Of a stretch of DNA of 14,664 nt, positions 1-6,219 are shown in pieces; position 1 is the first letter of the stretch, and each line of letters begins with the position of its first letter. The notes under the pieces are model-generated. The model saw only the letters and a program-made list of their open reading frames with translations, had not been told where the DNA came from and did no database searches. The stretch comes from Bryobacteraceae bacterium (GTDB lineage: Bacteria; Acidobacteriota; Terriglobia; Bryobacterales; Bryobacteraceae), in assembly GCA_030039005.1 (NCBI GenBank), contig JASHQT010000029.1:1-14664 (forward strand), written 5' to 3'. A program made the position numbers and the translations under genes.

Positions 1-7
1 AGGCAAT

Positions 8-33
8 AAAAAAGGCCCCGATCTCTCGGGGCC
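8..33 (-). terminator. Intrinsic terminator of the Lys/Ala-rich peptide gene
   Basis: Read on the minus strand, GGCCCCGA and TCGGGGCC form a perfect 8-bp stem (14-33) closed by a GAGA loop of the stable GNRA class. A run of six T follows (8-13). It lies about 50 bases past the stop codon at 86-88, in the right orientation to end that transcript. Confidence 0.9.
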
Positions 34-85
34 GTTTTGCATGAACCCTAAACTAACTGCGAGCCCTCTCGGGGCGCCAAGGATC

Positions 86-154
86 TTACTTCTTCTTCTT
101 GGCGGGCGCTTTCTTTGCGGCCTTCTTCGCAGCCTTCTTTGTTGCGTTCTTCAT
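86..154 (-). CDS. 22-residue Lys/Ala-rich histone-tail-like peptide
   Basis: The reading starts at ATG (152-154) and ends with TAA (86-88), giving 22 residues. It begins MKNATKKAAKKAAKKAPA and ends in four lysines, so about half the residues are Lys and most of the rest Ala. This resembles the C-terminal tails of histone H1-like bacterial proteins (Hc1/AlgP type), without any globular part. Support for a real gene is the complete set of signals: AGGGAGA ribosome binding site at 163-169 with 8-base spacing, a TTGACT/TATATA promoter at 208-236, and an intrinsic terminator at 8-33. Nucleic-acid binding is an inference from charge alone; no family assignment is possible at this length. It is transcribed alone and points away from rlpA. 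Confidence 0.72.
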   Translation of the reverse strand: MKNATKKAAKKAAKKAPAKKKK

Positions 155-180
155 CGATTGATTCTCCCTAACATCAGATT

Positions 181-197
181 TGCGATCTGAGATCGCA
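181..197. promoter_or_regulatory. Palindrome in the 5' leader of the peptide gene
   Basis: TGCGATCT and AGATCGCA are perfect inverted repeats around one base. A second, looser pair (ATCA/TGAT) flanks them at about 174-204. The palindrome begins 10 bases past the -10 box of the minus-strand promoter, so it covers roughly +4 to +20 of the transcript. It could be an operator, or a stabilising hairpin at the 5' end of the mRNA; the sequence does not decide between them. Confidence 0.6.
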
Positions 198-207
198 GTG
201 TGATTCA

Positions 208-236
208 TATATAAGGTGCTTTGAGTTGAAAGTCAA
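208..236 (-). promoter_or_regulatory. Strong sigma-70-type promoter for the peptide gene
   Basis: On the minus strand there is TTGACT (231-236), a 17-base spacer, and TATATA (208-213). Five of six -35 bases and five of six -10 bases match consensus with optimal spacing. The start of transcription would fall near 201, giving a leader of about 45 bases before the ATG at 154. It is the best promoter match in the window. Confidence 0.82.
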
Positions 237-420
237 GAAAAAAATGCACATCGGGCAAGCACGCCGCACTCTCTCGCGTCCCTCCCCTCCCCCAAAACCA
301 TTTTCCAGCTGAATTGTTCTTCACGCCGGCGCCGCTCTCCACGCCGCAAACGCGCGATTTTGTTCTTGCCCGCGCGCCCGCGGCGCGTTACGATCTGACC
401 AAGTGGCTCTCCACAGATCC

Positions 421-1119
421 ATGGGCCTCAGGGCCGGGCTCGCCGCGCTGCTGGCCGCCGCGCTCGTGCTCTCGGCTTGCGCGAAAAAGCATCGCACCGT
501 AACCGCACCTGTCGCGCCGCGCTCCGCCGGTACGATCATCAACGGCGAGACCGGACTGGCCAGCTGGTACGGCCATCCCTATCACGGGCGCCCCGCCGCC
601 GACGGCGAGATCTACGATATGGAAAAATTGACCGCCGCGCATCGCACGCTCCCCTTCGGGACCATGGTGCGCGTGGTCAATCTCAACAATGGCAAGACCG
701 TCGACGTCCGCATCATCGATCGCGGGCCCTTCGTCGAAAATCGCATCATTGACCTTTCGCACGCCGCGGCACAAGCCGTCGATCTCATCGGACCCGGCGT
801 TGCTCCCGTTCGCCTCGACATCCTCTCGGTGCCCGCGCTCAGCGCGGCATCCGATTGGTTCGGCGTGCAGGCCGGCGCATTCCTCGACGCCGGACGCGCC
901 GAGCGGCTGCGCGCCACGCTGGAACAAGAGTTCGGTCCCGCGCAAATGGTGCAGCGCGCCGATAGCCCGGCATTCTGGCGCGTGGTGGTGGGGCGCGTTC
1001 CTTCCGAGCAGGCTGCCGCCGAGCTCGCCTCGCGCGTGCGCGCCAAGACCGGTGCGGCTTTCGTGGTACGCCTGGATCCGTCTCCCTCGGCGCCTGCGGC
1101 GGCCAGCGCGGCGCGTTAG
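421..1119 (+). CDS. rlpA: RlpA-type septal ring lipoprotein (DPBB plus SPOR domains)
   Basis: This is a predicted peptidoglycan-acting lipoprotein of 232 residues. The N-terminus has a hydrophobic signal ending in a LSAC lipobox, with the lipidated Cys at residue 20. Residues about 45-135 form the RlpA double-psi beta-barrel (GLASWYG, LTAAHRTLPFGT, VRIIDRGPF). His74 and Asp100 correspond to the catalytic His and Asp of Pseudomonas RlpA and keep the same 26-residue spacing, so lytic transglycosylase activity on denuded glycan is likely. Residues about 148-225 match a SPOR domain, which targets septal peptidoglycan. I chose the ATG at 421 because it gives a normal short signal; a GTG at 403 would add six residues. 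Neither has a clear ribosome binding site. It appears monocistronic. Confidence 0.9.
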   Translation: MGLRAGLAALLAAALVLSACAKKHRTVTAPVAPRSAGTIINGETGLASWYGHPYHGRPAADGEIYDMEKLTAAHRTLPFGTMVRVVNLNNGKTVDVRIIDRGPFVENRIIDLSHAAAQAVDLIGPGVAPVRLDILSVPALSAASDWFGVQAGAFLDAGRAERLRATLEQEFGPAQMVQRADSPAFWRVVVGRVPSEQAAAELASRVRAKTGAAFVVRLDPSPSAPAAASAAR

Positions 1120-1346
1120 ACCGCCGCGACTCCTGTTACGCCTACGGTACTAGGGCGATCCCCCCAAATGAGGTCCGGCCAGTCCCACAAATAATCCCCT
1201 AATTCAATACCACAGGGTGTTGTCGAAATCCTAAAGTCCTCGTAGAGTTTATGAAGGGCTGAGGCACTATCTTCTGTAAAACCCGGATTGGGGTTCACGA
1301 ATGCTAGGGCAAGTTGAAGAAACCGCTCCTTTGTTAGTTGGCCAGT
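1116..1346 (-). pseudogene. Possible remnant of a foreign coding sequence, antisense
   Basis: The minus strand is open from beyond 1346 down to TAA at 1116-1118. From about 1340 to 1160 it reads like real protein (for example [20 protein letters not shown], later GIELGDYLWDWPDLIWGD). The only start inside it is GTG at 1296-1298, with no ribosome binding site. GC over 1201-1320 is 45% by my count, well below the flanking genes. It runs under the first codons of the sigma-54 activator and ends on the rlpA stop codon. I do not recognise a family. It may be a truncated transferred gene, a short expressed gene, or chance; I favour a remnant, at low confidence. Confidence 0.3.
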
Positions 1347-2326
1347 CGCCGCGCATCCGGAACGTCTTAAGGATGGTGGAAAAGCTCGGCCGCTGCCGCT
1401 GGCCAGTCCTGCTGCTGGGAGAGACCGGTACTGGCAAAGAGGTAGTGGCGCGTTCCATCCATCAGATTCAGCCGGTCGGCCCGTTCGTGACCATCGATTG
1501 TTCCTCCCTAGTGGGTCCGCTCATGGAAAGCGAGCTATTCGGTCATGTGAAGGGCGCGTTCACCGGCGCCATCACCCCCAAGACCGGATTGATCGAGGTG
1601 GCTGACGGCGGCACGGCGTTCTTCGACGAGATCGGCGAGCTGCCGCTCGACCTCCAGGCCAAGCTGTTGCGCGTCTTGCAGGAAAAGGAGTTTCGCCCGG
1701 TTGGCTCGCTGACGCACCGCCGGTCGGACTTCCGCGTCATCGCGGCCACCAACCGGGATCTGGCGAAGGAAGTGGAGAAGGGAACGTTCCGCCGCGATCT
1801 GTTTTACCGGCTAAACGTCGTCAATTTGCGGCTGGCGCCCCTGCGCGATCGTAAGGAAGATGTCCCGGCCCTGATCGCTCATTTCCTGGCGCGCTACGGC
1901 AAAGGTCACACGCTGACGCAGGAGACGCTGGAGGCGATGCTCTCCTACGATTGGCCAGGCAATGTGCGCGAACTTGAGAATTGCGTCCAGCACATGGTGG
2001 CGATCAACACGGGGCCGTTATTGCACGCCGCCGAACTGCCGTCCATGCTGCAAAATCATCTGTTGGCGAAGCGGGCGCAATCGCTCTCAGTGGCAGTTGG
2101 GTTCCAACCCACGCATAAGCCGCCGGGCGAAGCCGGGTCCCACGAGCATCGCAGCGCTCCCGAAGGCATACGGCCGCCGGTGATTCCCCTGATGCAGATG
2201 GAACGGCAAGCGATCCTCGATGCACTGGCATATACGAAAGGCGACCGGGCCGTCGCCGCGAATCTTTTGGGTATCGGGCGCACCACGCTCTACCGCAAAT
2301 TGAAGGAATACCAACTGGCCGTTTGA
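1301..2326 (+). CDS. Sigma-54-dependent transcriptional activator without N-terminal sensor domain
   Basis: This 341-residue bacterial enhancer-binding protein would use ATP hydrolysis to open promoters held by sigma-54 RNA polymerase. It starts almost directly with the AAA+ domain (about 12-240): Walker A GETGTGKE (40-47), the sigma-54-contacting GAFTGA loop (85-90), Walker B GGTAFFDE (103-110), candidate arginine fingers in FRRDLFYR (163-170), and sensor [10 protein letters not shown] (218-225). A Fis-type helix-turn-helix follows at about 299-337. The core is intact, so it should be active. It has no receiver, PAS or GAF domain, as in PspF, so control must come from another protein; the receiver gene translated from its stop codon is an obvious candidate. 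ATG 1301 has GGGG seven bases upstream, and an in-frame TAA at 1277 blocks extension. Confidence 0.93.
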   Translation: MLGQVEETAPLLVGQSPRIRNVLRMVEKLGRCRWPVLLLGETGTGKEVVARSIHQIQPVGPFVTIDCSSLVGPLMESELFGHVKGAFTGAITPKTGLIEVADGGTAFFDEIGELPLDLQAKLLRVLQEKEFRPVGSLTHRRSDFRVIAATNRDLAKEVEKGTFRRDLFYRLNVVNLRLAPLRDRKEDVPALIAHFLARYGKGHTLTQETLEAMLSYDWPGNVRELENCVQHMVAINTGPLLHAAELPSMLQNHLLAKRAQSLSVAVGFQPTHKPPGEAGSHEHRSAPEGIRPPVIPLMQMERQAILDALAYTKGDRAVAANLLGIGRTTLYRKLKEYQLAV

Positions 2327-2862
2327 AAGTTCGCGCTAGAAACCCTGATACAAAGCCTCGCCGCCGTGCACTACAGCGTGTGCCGGACTCCAAGATCCTC
2401 AAGCTTCTGATCGTGGAGGACTGCCTCGAAGACGAAGAACTGGTGTGTGAGGCGCTCCTGGAGATTGAAGAGAACCGGCTGTGGTGCCTCTGGCGCGCCT
2501 CGGCCATTGTGCCGGTGGACCGGCTTTCGGACGCGATCGGCTGCCTGCGGCGCGAACGTTTCGACGCCGTTCTGCTGAATCTCAGCCTGCCCGATAGCCA
2601 GGCCTTGCTCGATTCGTTTCTGGAAGTGAGCGCTTGTGCTGGTGATACTCCAATCCTGGTGCTGGCCGACGAGGCCGACGATTATCTTGCGAACCGTCTG
2701 CTGCGGGACGGTGCACAGGATGTTCTGGTGAAATCCGAACTGGAGTGCCTGCCGCTGGCGCGCGCCATTCGTTTCGCCATCGAGCGCCAGCGCAGGGTGA
2801 GTTACGTCGCGGTCGGCATGCCCGCCGAACCCCCCGCCAAAACCGCTATGCTGGCTGATTGA
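2323..2862 (+). CDS. Degenerate response-regulator receiver protein
   Basis: The product is 179 residues with a basic N-terminal extension of about 25, then a receiver fold (27-150). The acidic pair is present (E32, D33 in LLIVEDCLEDEE) and so is the conserved Lys (K137 in DVLVKSE). The phosphoacceptor position, however, is Asn86 in DAVLLNLSLPDS where LLDLxLPD is expected, and the switch Thr/Ser is Ala115. It should therefore not be phosphorylated in the usual way and may act as a constitutive or ligand-switched binding module. There is no output domain. The start is TTG at 2323-2325, overlapping the TGA of the activator (TTGA), which implies translational coupling. A role in controlling the activator is inferred from position only. 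Confidence 0.82.
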   Translation: MKVRARNPDTKPRRRALQRVPDSKILKLLIVEDCLEDEELVCEALLEIEENRLWCLWRASAIVPVDRLSDAIGCLRRERFDAVLLNLSLPDSQALLDSFLEVSACAGDTPILVLADEADDYLANRLLRDGAQDVLVKSELECLPLARAIRFAIERQRRVSYVAVGMPAEPPAKTAMLAD

Positions 2863-3899
2863 AAATCGCTCTCGATGCCACTTACTCGGTGGGCCGCAAC
2901 CTGTCGGGTGTGGGAGTCTATTCGCGCGAGATTCTTTTCGGCCTGGCGCGAGCGCATCCGGAAGTGCGCTTCTTGTTTTGCTACCGGCCGCATCGCTTGC
3001 TGCGGTCGTTCTCGGATTCTCTTCCAGCGAACGCCAGCCGCCGCATTCTGGGTGAACAACGTGCGCCTCCCGCGGACCTGTTTCATGGGCTCAACCAGCG
3101 GCTGGGAGTCGCACGCTACCGCCGCACAGTCACCACGTTCCACGATCTGTTCGTGATCTCCGGCGATTATTCCACGCCTGGATTCCGCGAGCGCTTCGCT
3201 GCGCAGGCCCGCGACGCCGCCGAACGCTCGGATCTCATCATTACGGTCTCGGCCTTCACGGCGCGGCAGGTCGAGGAACTGCTGCGCGTCGATCCAGCGA
3301 AGATCCGCGTGATCCCCCATGGTACGCGTCTCGCGCCCGTGGCGGCCGTTCCCGTCCCGCGCGAAAACATCATCCTGAGCGTGGGCGCCATCCAGCGCCG
3401 CAAGAATGTCGTGCGTCTGGTGGAGGCGTTCGAACAAACGCCGCCCGGCTGGGAACTGCATCTGGCCGGATCGTTCGGTTTCGAGTCCCAGGAAGCGCTC
3501 TCGCGCATCGCGTCCAGTTCACGCAAGCAGGACATCCACGTGCTCGAATATGTCACAACACCCGAACTGGAGCATCTCTACCGGCGCGCGTCCATCCTGG
3601 CCTTCCCTTCTCTCGCCGAAGGATTCGGTATGCCGATCCTGGATGCCATGGCACGCGGCGTCCCGGTGCTGACATCGAATGTTTCGGCGATGCCGGAGGT
3701 AGCGGGCGATGCGGCGCTGCTGGTGGATCCAACCGGCGTTGGGCCGATCGCGGAGGGTCTGCAACGGCTGATTGCCGATTCCTCGCTGCGCGAGACGTTG
3801 ATCCAGGCAGGCCTTGCCCGGGCCGCACAACTCACATGGGAGAAGGCTTGCGAAGCTACTTGGAAGGTCTATCAGGAGCTAATGGCCAAAAGCCAATAG
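2859..3899 (+). CDS. GT4-family glycosyltransferase
   Basis: This 346-residue GT-B fold enzyme would transfer a sugar from a nucleotide donor to a glycan or lipid-linked acceptor at the cytoplasmic face of the membrane. The N-terminal acceptor half has the Gly-rich loop (GRNLSGVGVYSREI, about 12-25) and TTFHDLFVIS. The donor half begins near LSVGAIQRRKN and carries the retaining-GT4 motif EGFGMPILDAMARGVPVLTS, with Glu254 and Asp262 in the EX7E positions (the second Glu is Asp). Length and order fit the RfaB/mannosyltransferase-like group; sugar specificity cannot be read. The start is TTG at 2859-2861 overlapping the TGA of the receiver gene, so it is the third coupled gene of the operon. 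Exopolysaccharide or cell-envelope synthesis under regulator control is plausible. Confidence 0.9.
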   Translation: MKIALDATYSVGRNLSGVGVYSREILFGLARAHPEVRFLFCYRPHRLLRSFSDSLPANASRRILGEQRAPPADLFHGLNQRLGVARYRRTVTTFHDLFVISGDYSTPGFRERFAAQARDAAERSDLIITVSAFTARQVEELLRVDPAKIRVIPHGTRLAPVAAVPVPRENIILSVGAIQRRKNVVRLVEAFEQTPPGWELHLAGSFGFESQEALSRIASSSRKQDIHVLEYVTTPELEHLYRRASILAFPSLAEGFGMPILDAMARGVPVLTSNVSAMPEVAGDAALLVDPTGVGPIAEGLQRLIADSSLRETLIQAGLARAAQLTWEKACEATWKVYQELMAKSQ

Positions 3900-3912
3900 C
3901 GGGTTAGCTTTT
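3888..3912. terminator. Weak bidirectional terminator candidate between convergent genes
   Basis: AAAAGC (3888-3893) and GCTTTT (3907-3912) are inverted repeats. The pairing extends by two A-T pairs after one mismatch and closes a 7-base loop. The A and T runs would give a U-tract in both directions, and the element spans both stop codons of the converging genes (3897-3899 and 3904-3906). The stem is poor in GC, so efficiency would be low. Confidence 0.35.
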
Positions 3913-4224
3913 ATCTTCGTCGATGGCGATCTTGAGAGCCTTCAGGAACTTCTGATCCTGAGAGGTCAGCTTAATCTTGCCGGTGGATTCGAACTTGCGC
4001 TTGGGCGGCGCTTCGGATTCGGCGGTTTCACTTTCGCCCTCGGATTCGTACTCACCGTTTTCCTCGCGCTTATTGAAGCCGATGGTAGCTTCGAGGACCA
4101 GGAAGACGTCATAGCCAGCCCGCTTGATTTCCCCGATAGCGGCCGCAATGCGATCGGAGTCCGACAGCGATTCGTTAATCGCATTGCCAAGCTCTTGCAT
4201 CAACTCTTTGAGTTTCTCTTCCAC
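3904..4224 (-). CDS. Small acidic protein of unknown function
   Basis: The product is 106 residues with no family that I recognise. Residues about 1-40 look helical and charged (MEEKLKELMQELGNAINESL). A short hydrophobic strand-like stretch (YDVFLVLEATIGF) follows, then a strongly acidic low-complexity linker (about 53-72, EENGEYESEGESETAESE) and a mixed-charge tail ending in TSQDQKFLKALKIAIDEDKS. There is no signal peptide or membrane span, so it is probably cytoplasmic. The start is GTG at 4222-4224, with an AAGAAAGGGG ribosome binding site six bases upstream; an ATG two bases earlier is out of frame. It converges on the glycosyltransferase gene with a four-base gap. Confidence 0.7.
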   Translation of the reverse strand: MEEKLKELMQELGNAINESLSDSDRIAAAIGEIKRAGYDVFLVLEATIGFNKREENGEYESEGESETAESEAPPKRKFESTGKIKLTSQDQKFLKALKIAIDEDKS

Positions 4225-4258
4225 GCATTGCCCCTTTCTTTGAGCGGGCGTCCCTCTT

Positions 4259-4286
4259 AGAATAACACTCTACCTTCTTGATGTTG
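4259..4286 (-). promoter_or_regulatory. Possible extended -10 promoter for the acidic protein
   Basis: On the minus strand TATTCT (4259-4264) is preceded by TG one base upstream, an extended -10 arrangement. GCAACA sits 17 bases further upstream as a weak -35 (three of six). Transcription would start about 30 bases before the GTG at 4224. Confidence 0.35.
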
Positions 4287-4346
4287 CCGAGGCAAGGACA
4301 GTTTCAGGCAATTGGTAAGTGCGCCGGGCGTCAGGTTTTGCTCTCC

Positions 4347-4352
4347 TATAAT
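4347..4352 (+). promoter_or_regulatory. -10 box upstream of the membrane protein/mutase operon
   Basis: A perfect TATAAT lies 68 bases before the ATG at 4421. No good -35 is seen at 16-18 bases upstream (CCGGGC at 17), so either an activator helps or another site is used. I found no cobalamin riboswitch motif in the leader between 4360 and 4420. Confidence 0.4.
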
Positions 4353-4399
4353 TCTCTATCGGCGAAATCCCTGGGTCTCAGTAGCGATTCTCGCGAGCG

Positions 4400-4420
4400 G
4401 CGCTACACTAGTACTAGCGC
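4400..4420 (+). promoter_or_regulatory. Hairpin abutting the start codon at 4421
   Basis: GCGCTA (4400-4405) and TAGCGC (4415-4420) can pair around the nine bases CACTAGTAC. The right arm touches the ATG at 4421. This occupies the place where a ribosome binding site would be, and no purine-rich site is visible there. It could lower or regulate translation of the small membrane protein, and through the ATGA overlap also of the mutase. Confidence 0.45.
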
Positions 4421-4672
4421 ATGTTCGCGGTCGCAAAGAAGTTTTGCCAGCATGTGATTCCCGGAATCGTCCGTCCCCTCCATATCCTCTGGAATCAGGT
4501 GATCGGCTTCCTTTTCATCGTGTTGGCACTGCTCCCGGCGCATGCTATCTGGCGCGACTGGGGCAAGAACGACACGGGGCCCCGTGTGGCAATGGAAGTG
4601 ACCTTCGGGTTGCTCATGGCCGGCTACGGCATTCACTCGTTTCTAAAGGCGCGCAAAATCTCCAAATCATGA
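4421..4672 (+). CDS. Small two-TM membrane protein of unknown function
   Basis: The product is 83 residues. Residues about 24-43 ([20 protein letters not shown]) form one clear membrane span. Residues about 55-73 ([19 protein letters not shown]) form a probable second one, joined by a short charged loop ([11 protein letters not shown]); the C-terminus is basic (KARKISKS). No family is recognised. An in-frame TAG at 4415 excludes a longer N-terminus, and no ribosome binding site is visible because a hairpin sits there. Its stop overlaps the mutase start as ATGA, so the two genes are translated together. Nothing in the sequence says whether it works with the mutase or merely precedes it. Confidence 0.65.
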   Translation: MFAVAKKFCQHVIPGIVRPLHILWNQVIGFLFIVLALLPAHAIWRDWGKNDTGPRVAMEVTFGLLMAGYGIHSFLKARKISKS

Positions 4673-6171
4673 ACCACCCCGAAGGTGACCAGCCAGGCCA
4701 GTACCCTTTCACCCGGGGCCTCTACCCCGACATGTATCGCAGCCGCCTCTGGACCATGCGCCAGTACGCCGGCTTTGGAACCGCGGAAGAAAGCAACCGG
4801 CGCTATCGCTATTTGCTCTCGCAGGGCATCACCGGGCTTTCGGTCGCTTTCGACTTGCCGACGCAGATGGGCATGGATTCCGACCATCCGCTCGCCGCGG
4901 GCGAGGTAGGACGCGTGGGCGTCGCCATCTGTTCGCTCGCCGATATGCAGCGGCTGTTCGAGGGCATCGAGCTCGCGCGCATCACGACCTCGATGACCAT
5001 CAATTCCACCGCGGCCATCCTGCTGAGCTTGTATGTGCTGGTGGCGCGCAGCCAGGGCGCGGACTTGCGCAAAATCTCGGGCACCATCCAGAACGACATT
5101 CTGAAAGAGTACATTGCCCGCGGCACCTACATATATCCGCCGCGGCCGGCCATGCGGATCATCACGGACCTGTTTGCCTGGGCGTCGCGCGAGCTGCCCG
5201 AATGGAACACCATCTCCATCAGCGGCTATCACATTCGCGAGGCCGGCTCCACAGCGGTCCAAGAGGTGGCGTTCACGCTCGCCGACGCCATCGCCTACAT
5301 TGGCGCGGCCATCGAGGCCGGCCTGGACGTGGATACGTTCGCCCCCCGGCTTTCGTTCTTCTTCAATTCGCATAAGCACTTCCTGGAGGAGGTCGCCAAG
5401 TTCCGCGCTGCGCGCAGACTTTATGCCAAGATCATGCACGAGCGCTTCGGCGCGCGCAATCCGCGCTCGATGATGCTGCGTTTTCATGTGCAAACCGCCG
5501 GTTCCACCCTCACGGCGCAGCAGCCCGACGTCAACGTAGTGCGCGTTTCGATGCAGGCTCTCGCGGCCGTGCTGGGCGGCGCTCAATCGCTACACACCAA
5601 CGCCAAGGATGAAGCGCTCGGGCTTCCGACCGAAGAGGCCGCGCGACTGGCCCTCCGCACCCAGCAAATCATCGCCTACGAAACCGGCGTCACCGCGACG
5701 GCCGACCCGGTAGGCGGCAGCTACTACATCGAAAAGTTGACCGATGAAATCGAGCGTGGCGCGGCTGACTACATCGCCCGCATCGACGCCATGGGCGGAA
5801 CGCTGGCGGCCATCGAAAAAGGTTTTATCCAGAATGAAATTCAGAACGCCGCGTACGCCGACCAGCAGGCGGTCGAACACGGCGAGACAATCGTCGTCGG
5901 CGTGAACAGATTCGAGCAAGACGAAAAAGAGCCGCCCGCAACATTCCGGCTCGACCCGGAGCTGGAAAAACAGCAGATTGCGCGCCTCCGCGATTTGCGC
6001 GCCTCGCGCGATTCCCACTCACTCAACGCGCGGCTGTGCGCGCTCGAAGCCGCGGCCCGATCCGGCGACAACCTGCTGCCGCACATCCTCGCGTGCGCCG
6101 AAGCCTACGCGACGGTGGGGGAAATTTCCGACCGCCTGTGCGCCGTCTTCGGCGAGTATCGCGAGCATTAG
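4669..6171 (+). CDS. mcmA: Methylmalonyl-CoA mutase large (catalytic) subunit, without B12-binding domain
   Basis: This 500-residue product would interconvert (R)-methylmalonyl-CoA and succinyl-CoA in propionate-type metabolism, using adenosylcobalamin. It is the TIM-barrel half of the family: [104 protein letters not shown] and [10 protein letters not shown]. Tyr33, Arg151 and His188 fall at exactly the spacing of Tyr89, Arg207 and His244 of the Propionibacterium enzyme. Isobutyryl-type mutases change the first two, so methylmalonyl-CoA is the expected substrate. The protein ends at [18 protein letters not shown], where fused enzymes continue into the cobalamin-binding domain; that subunit must lie elsewhere. 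I took ATG 4669 (ATGA overlap) rather than an upstream in-frame start at 4312, whose extra residues do not resemble the family. Confidence 0.93.
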   Translation: MNHPEGDQPGQYPFTRGLYPDMYRSRLWTMRQYAGFGTAEESNRRYRYLLSQGITGLSVAFDLPTQMGMDSDHPLAAGEVGRVGVAICSLADMQRLFEGIELARITTSMTINSTAAILLSLYVLVARSQGADLRKISGTIQNDILKEYIARGTYIYPPRPAMRIITDLFAWASRELPEWNTISISGYHIREAGSTAVQEVAFTLADAIAYIGAAIEAGLDVDTFAPRLSFFFNSHKHFLEEVAKFRAARRLYAKIMHERFGARNPRSMMLRFHVQTAGSTLTAQQPDVNVVRVSMQALAAVLGGAQSLHTNAKDEALGLPTEEAARLALRTQQIIAYETGVTATADPVGGSYYIEKLTDEIERGAADYIARIDAMGGTLAAIEKGFIQNEIQNAAYADQQAVEHGETIVVGVNRFEQDEKEPPATFRLDPELEKQQIARLRDLRASRDSHSLNARLCALEAAARSGDNLLPHILACAEAYATVGEISDRLCAVFGEYREH

Positions 6172-6196
6172 CCCCCGATCCCCGGCCCCCGATCCC
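6171..6196. repeat. 12-bp tandem direct repeat GCCCCCGATCCC
   Basis: GCCCCCGATCCC occurs at 6171-6182 and 6185-6196, two bases apart. The first copy begins on the last base of the mutase stop codon. The strand is very C-rich. It may be a minimal unit of a dispersed C-rich intergenic repeat or simple slippage; only two copies are present here. Confidence 0.6.
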
Positions 6197-6219
6197 TGCC
6201 TGGTTGCAAACATGCGCTA

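Noticed and set aside
241..420. Promoter for rlpA
   Set aside because: No convincing -35/-10 pair could be seen on the plus strand; the region holds a C-rich run (about 277-295) but nothing assignable.
1255..1300. Sigma-54 promoter ahead of the activator (GAGGCACTATCTTCTG)
   Set aside because: The -24 element lacks the leading TG and no GC follows at the required 10-base spacing.
4225..4420. Cobalamin riboswitch upstream of the mutase operon
   Set aside because: No B12-box-like conserved stretch was found in the leader; only a -10 box and a short hairpin are visible.
4520..4545. Sigma-54 promoter (TGGCACTGCTCCC)
   Set aside because: The -24 half matches, but the -12 half is CCGGC instead of TTGC, and it lies inside a coding region.
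4312..4668. N-terminal extension of the mutase frame by 119 codons
   Set aside because: The extra residues do not resemble the family, the small membrane protein fills this stretch in another frame, and ATG 4669 forms an ATGA overlap.
4633..5586. 317-codon minus-strand frame inside the mutase gene
   Set aside because: The plus strand is a clear mutase with conserved spacing; the antisense translation is Arg/His/Gly-rich and shows no family motif.
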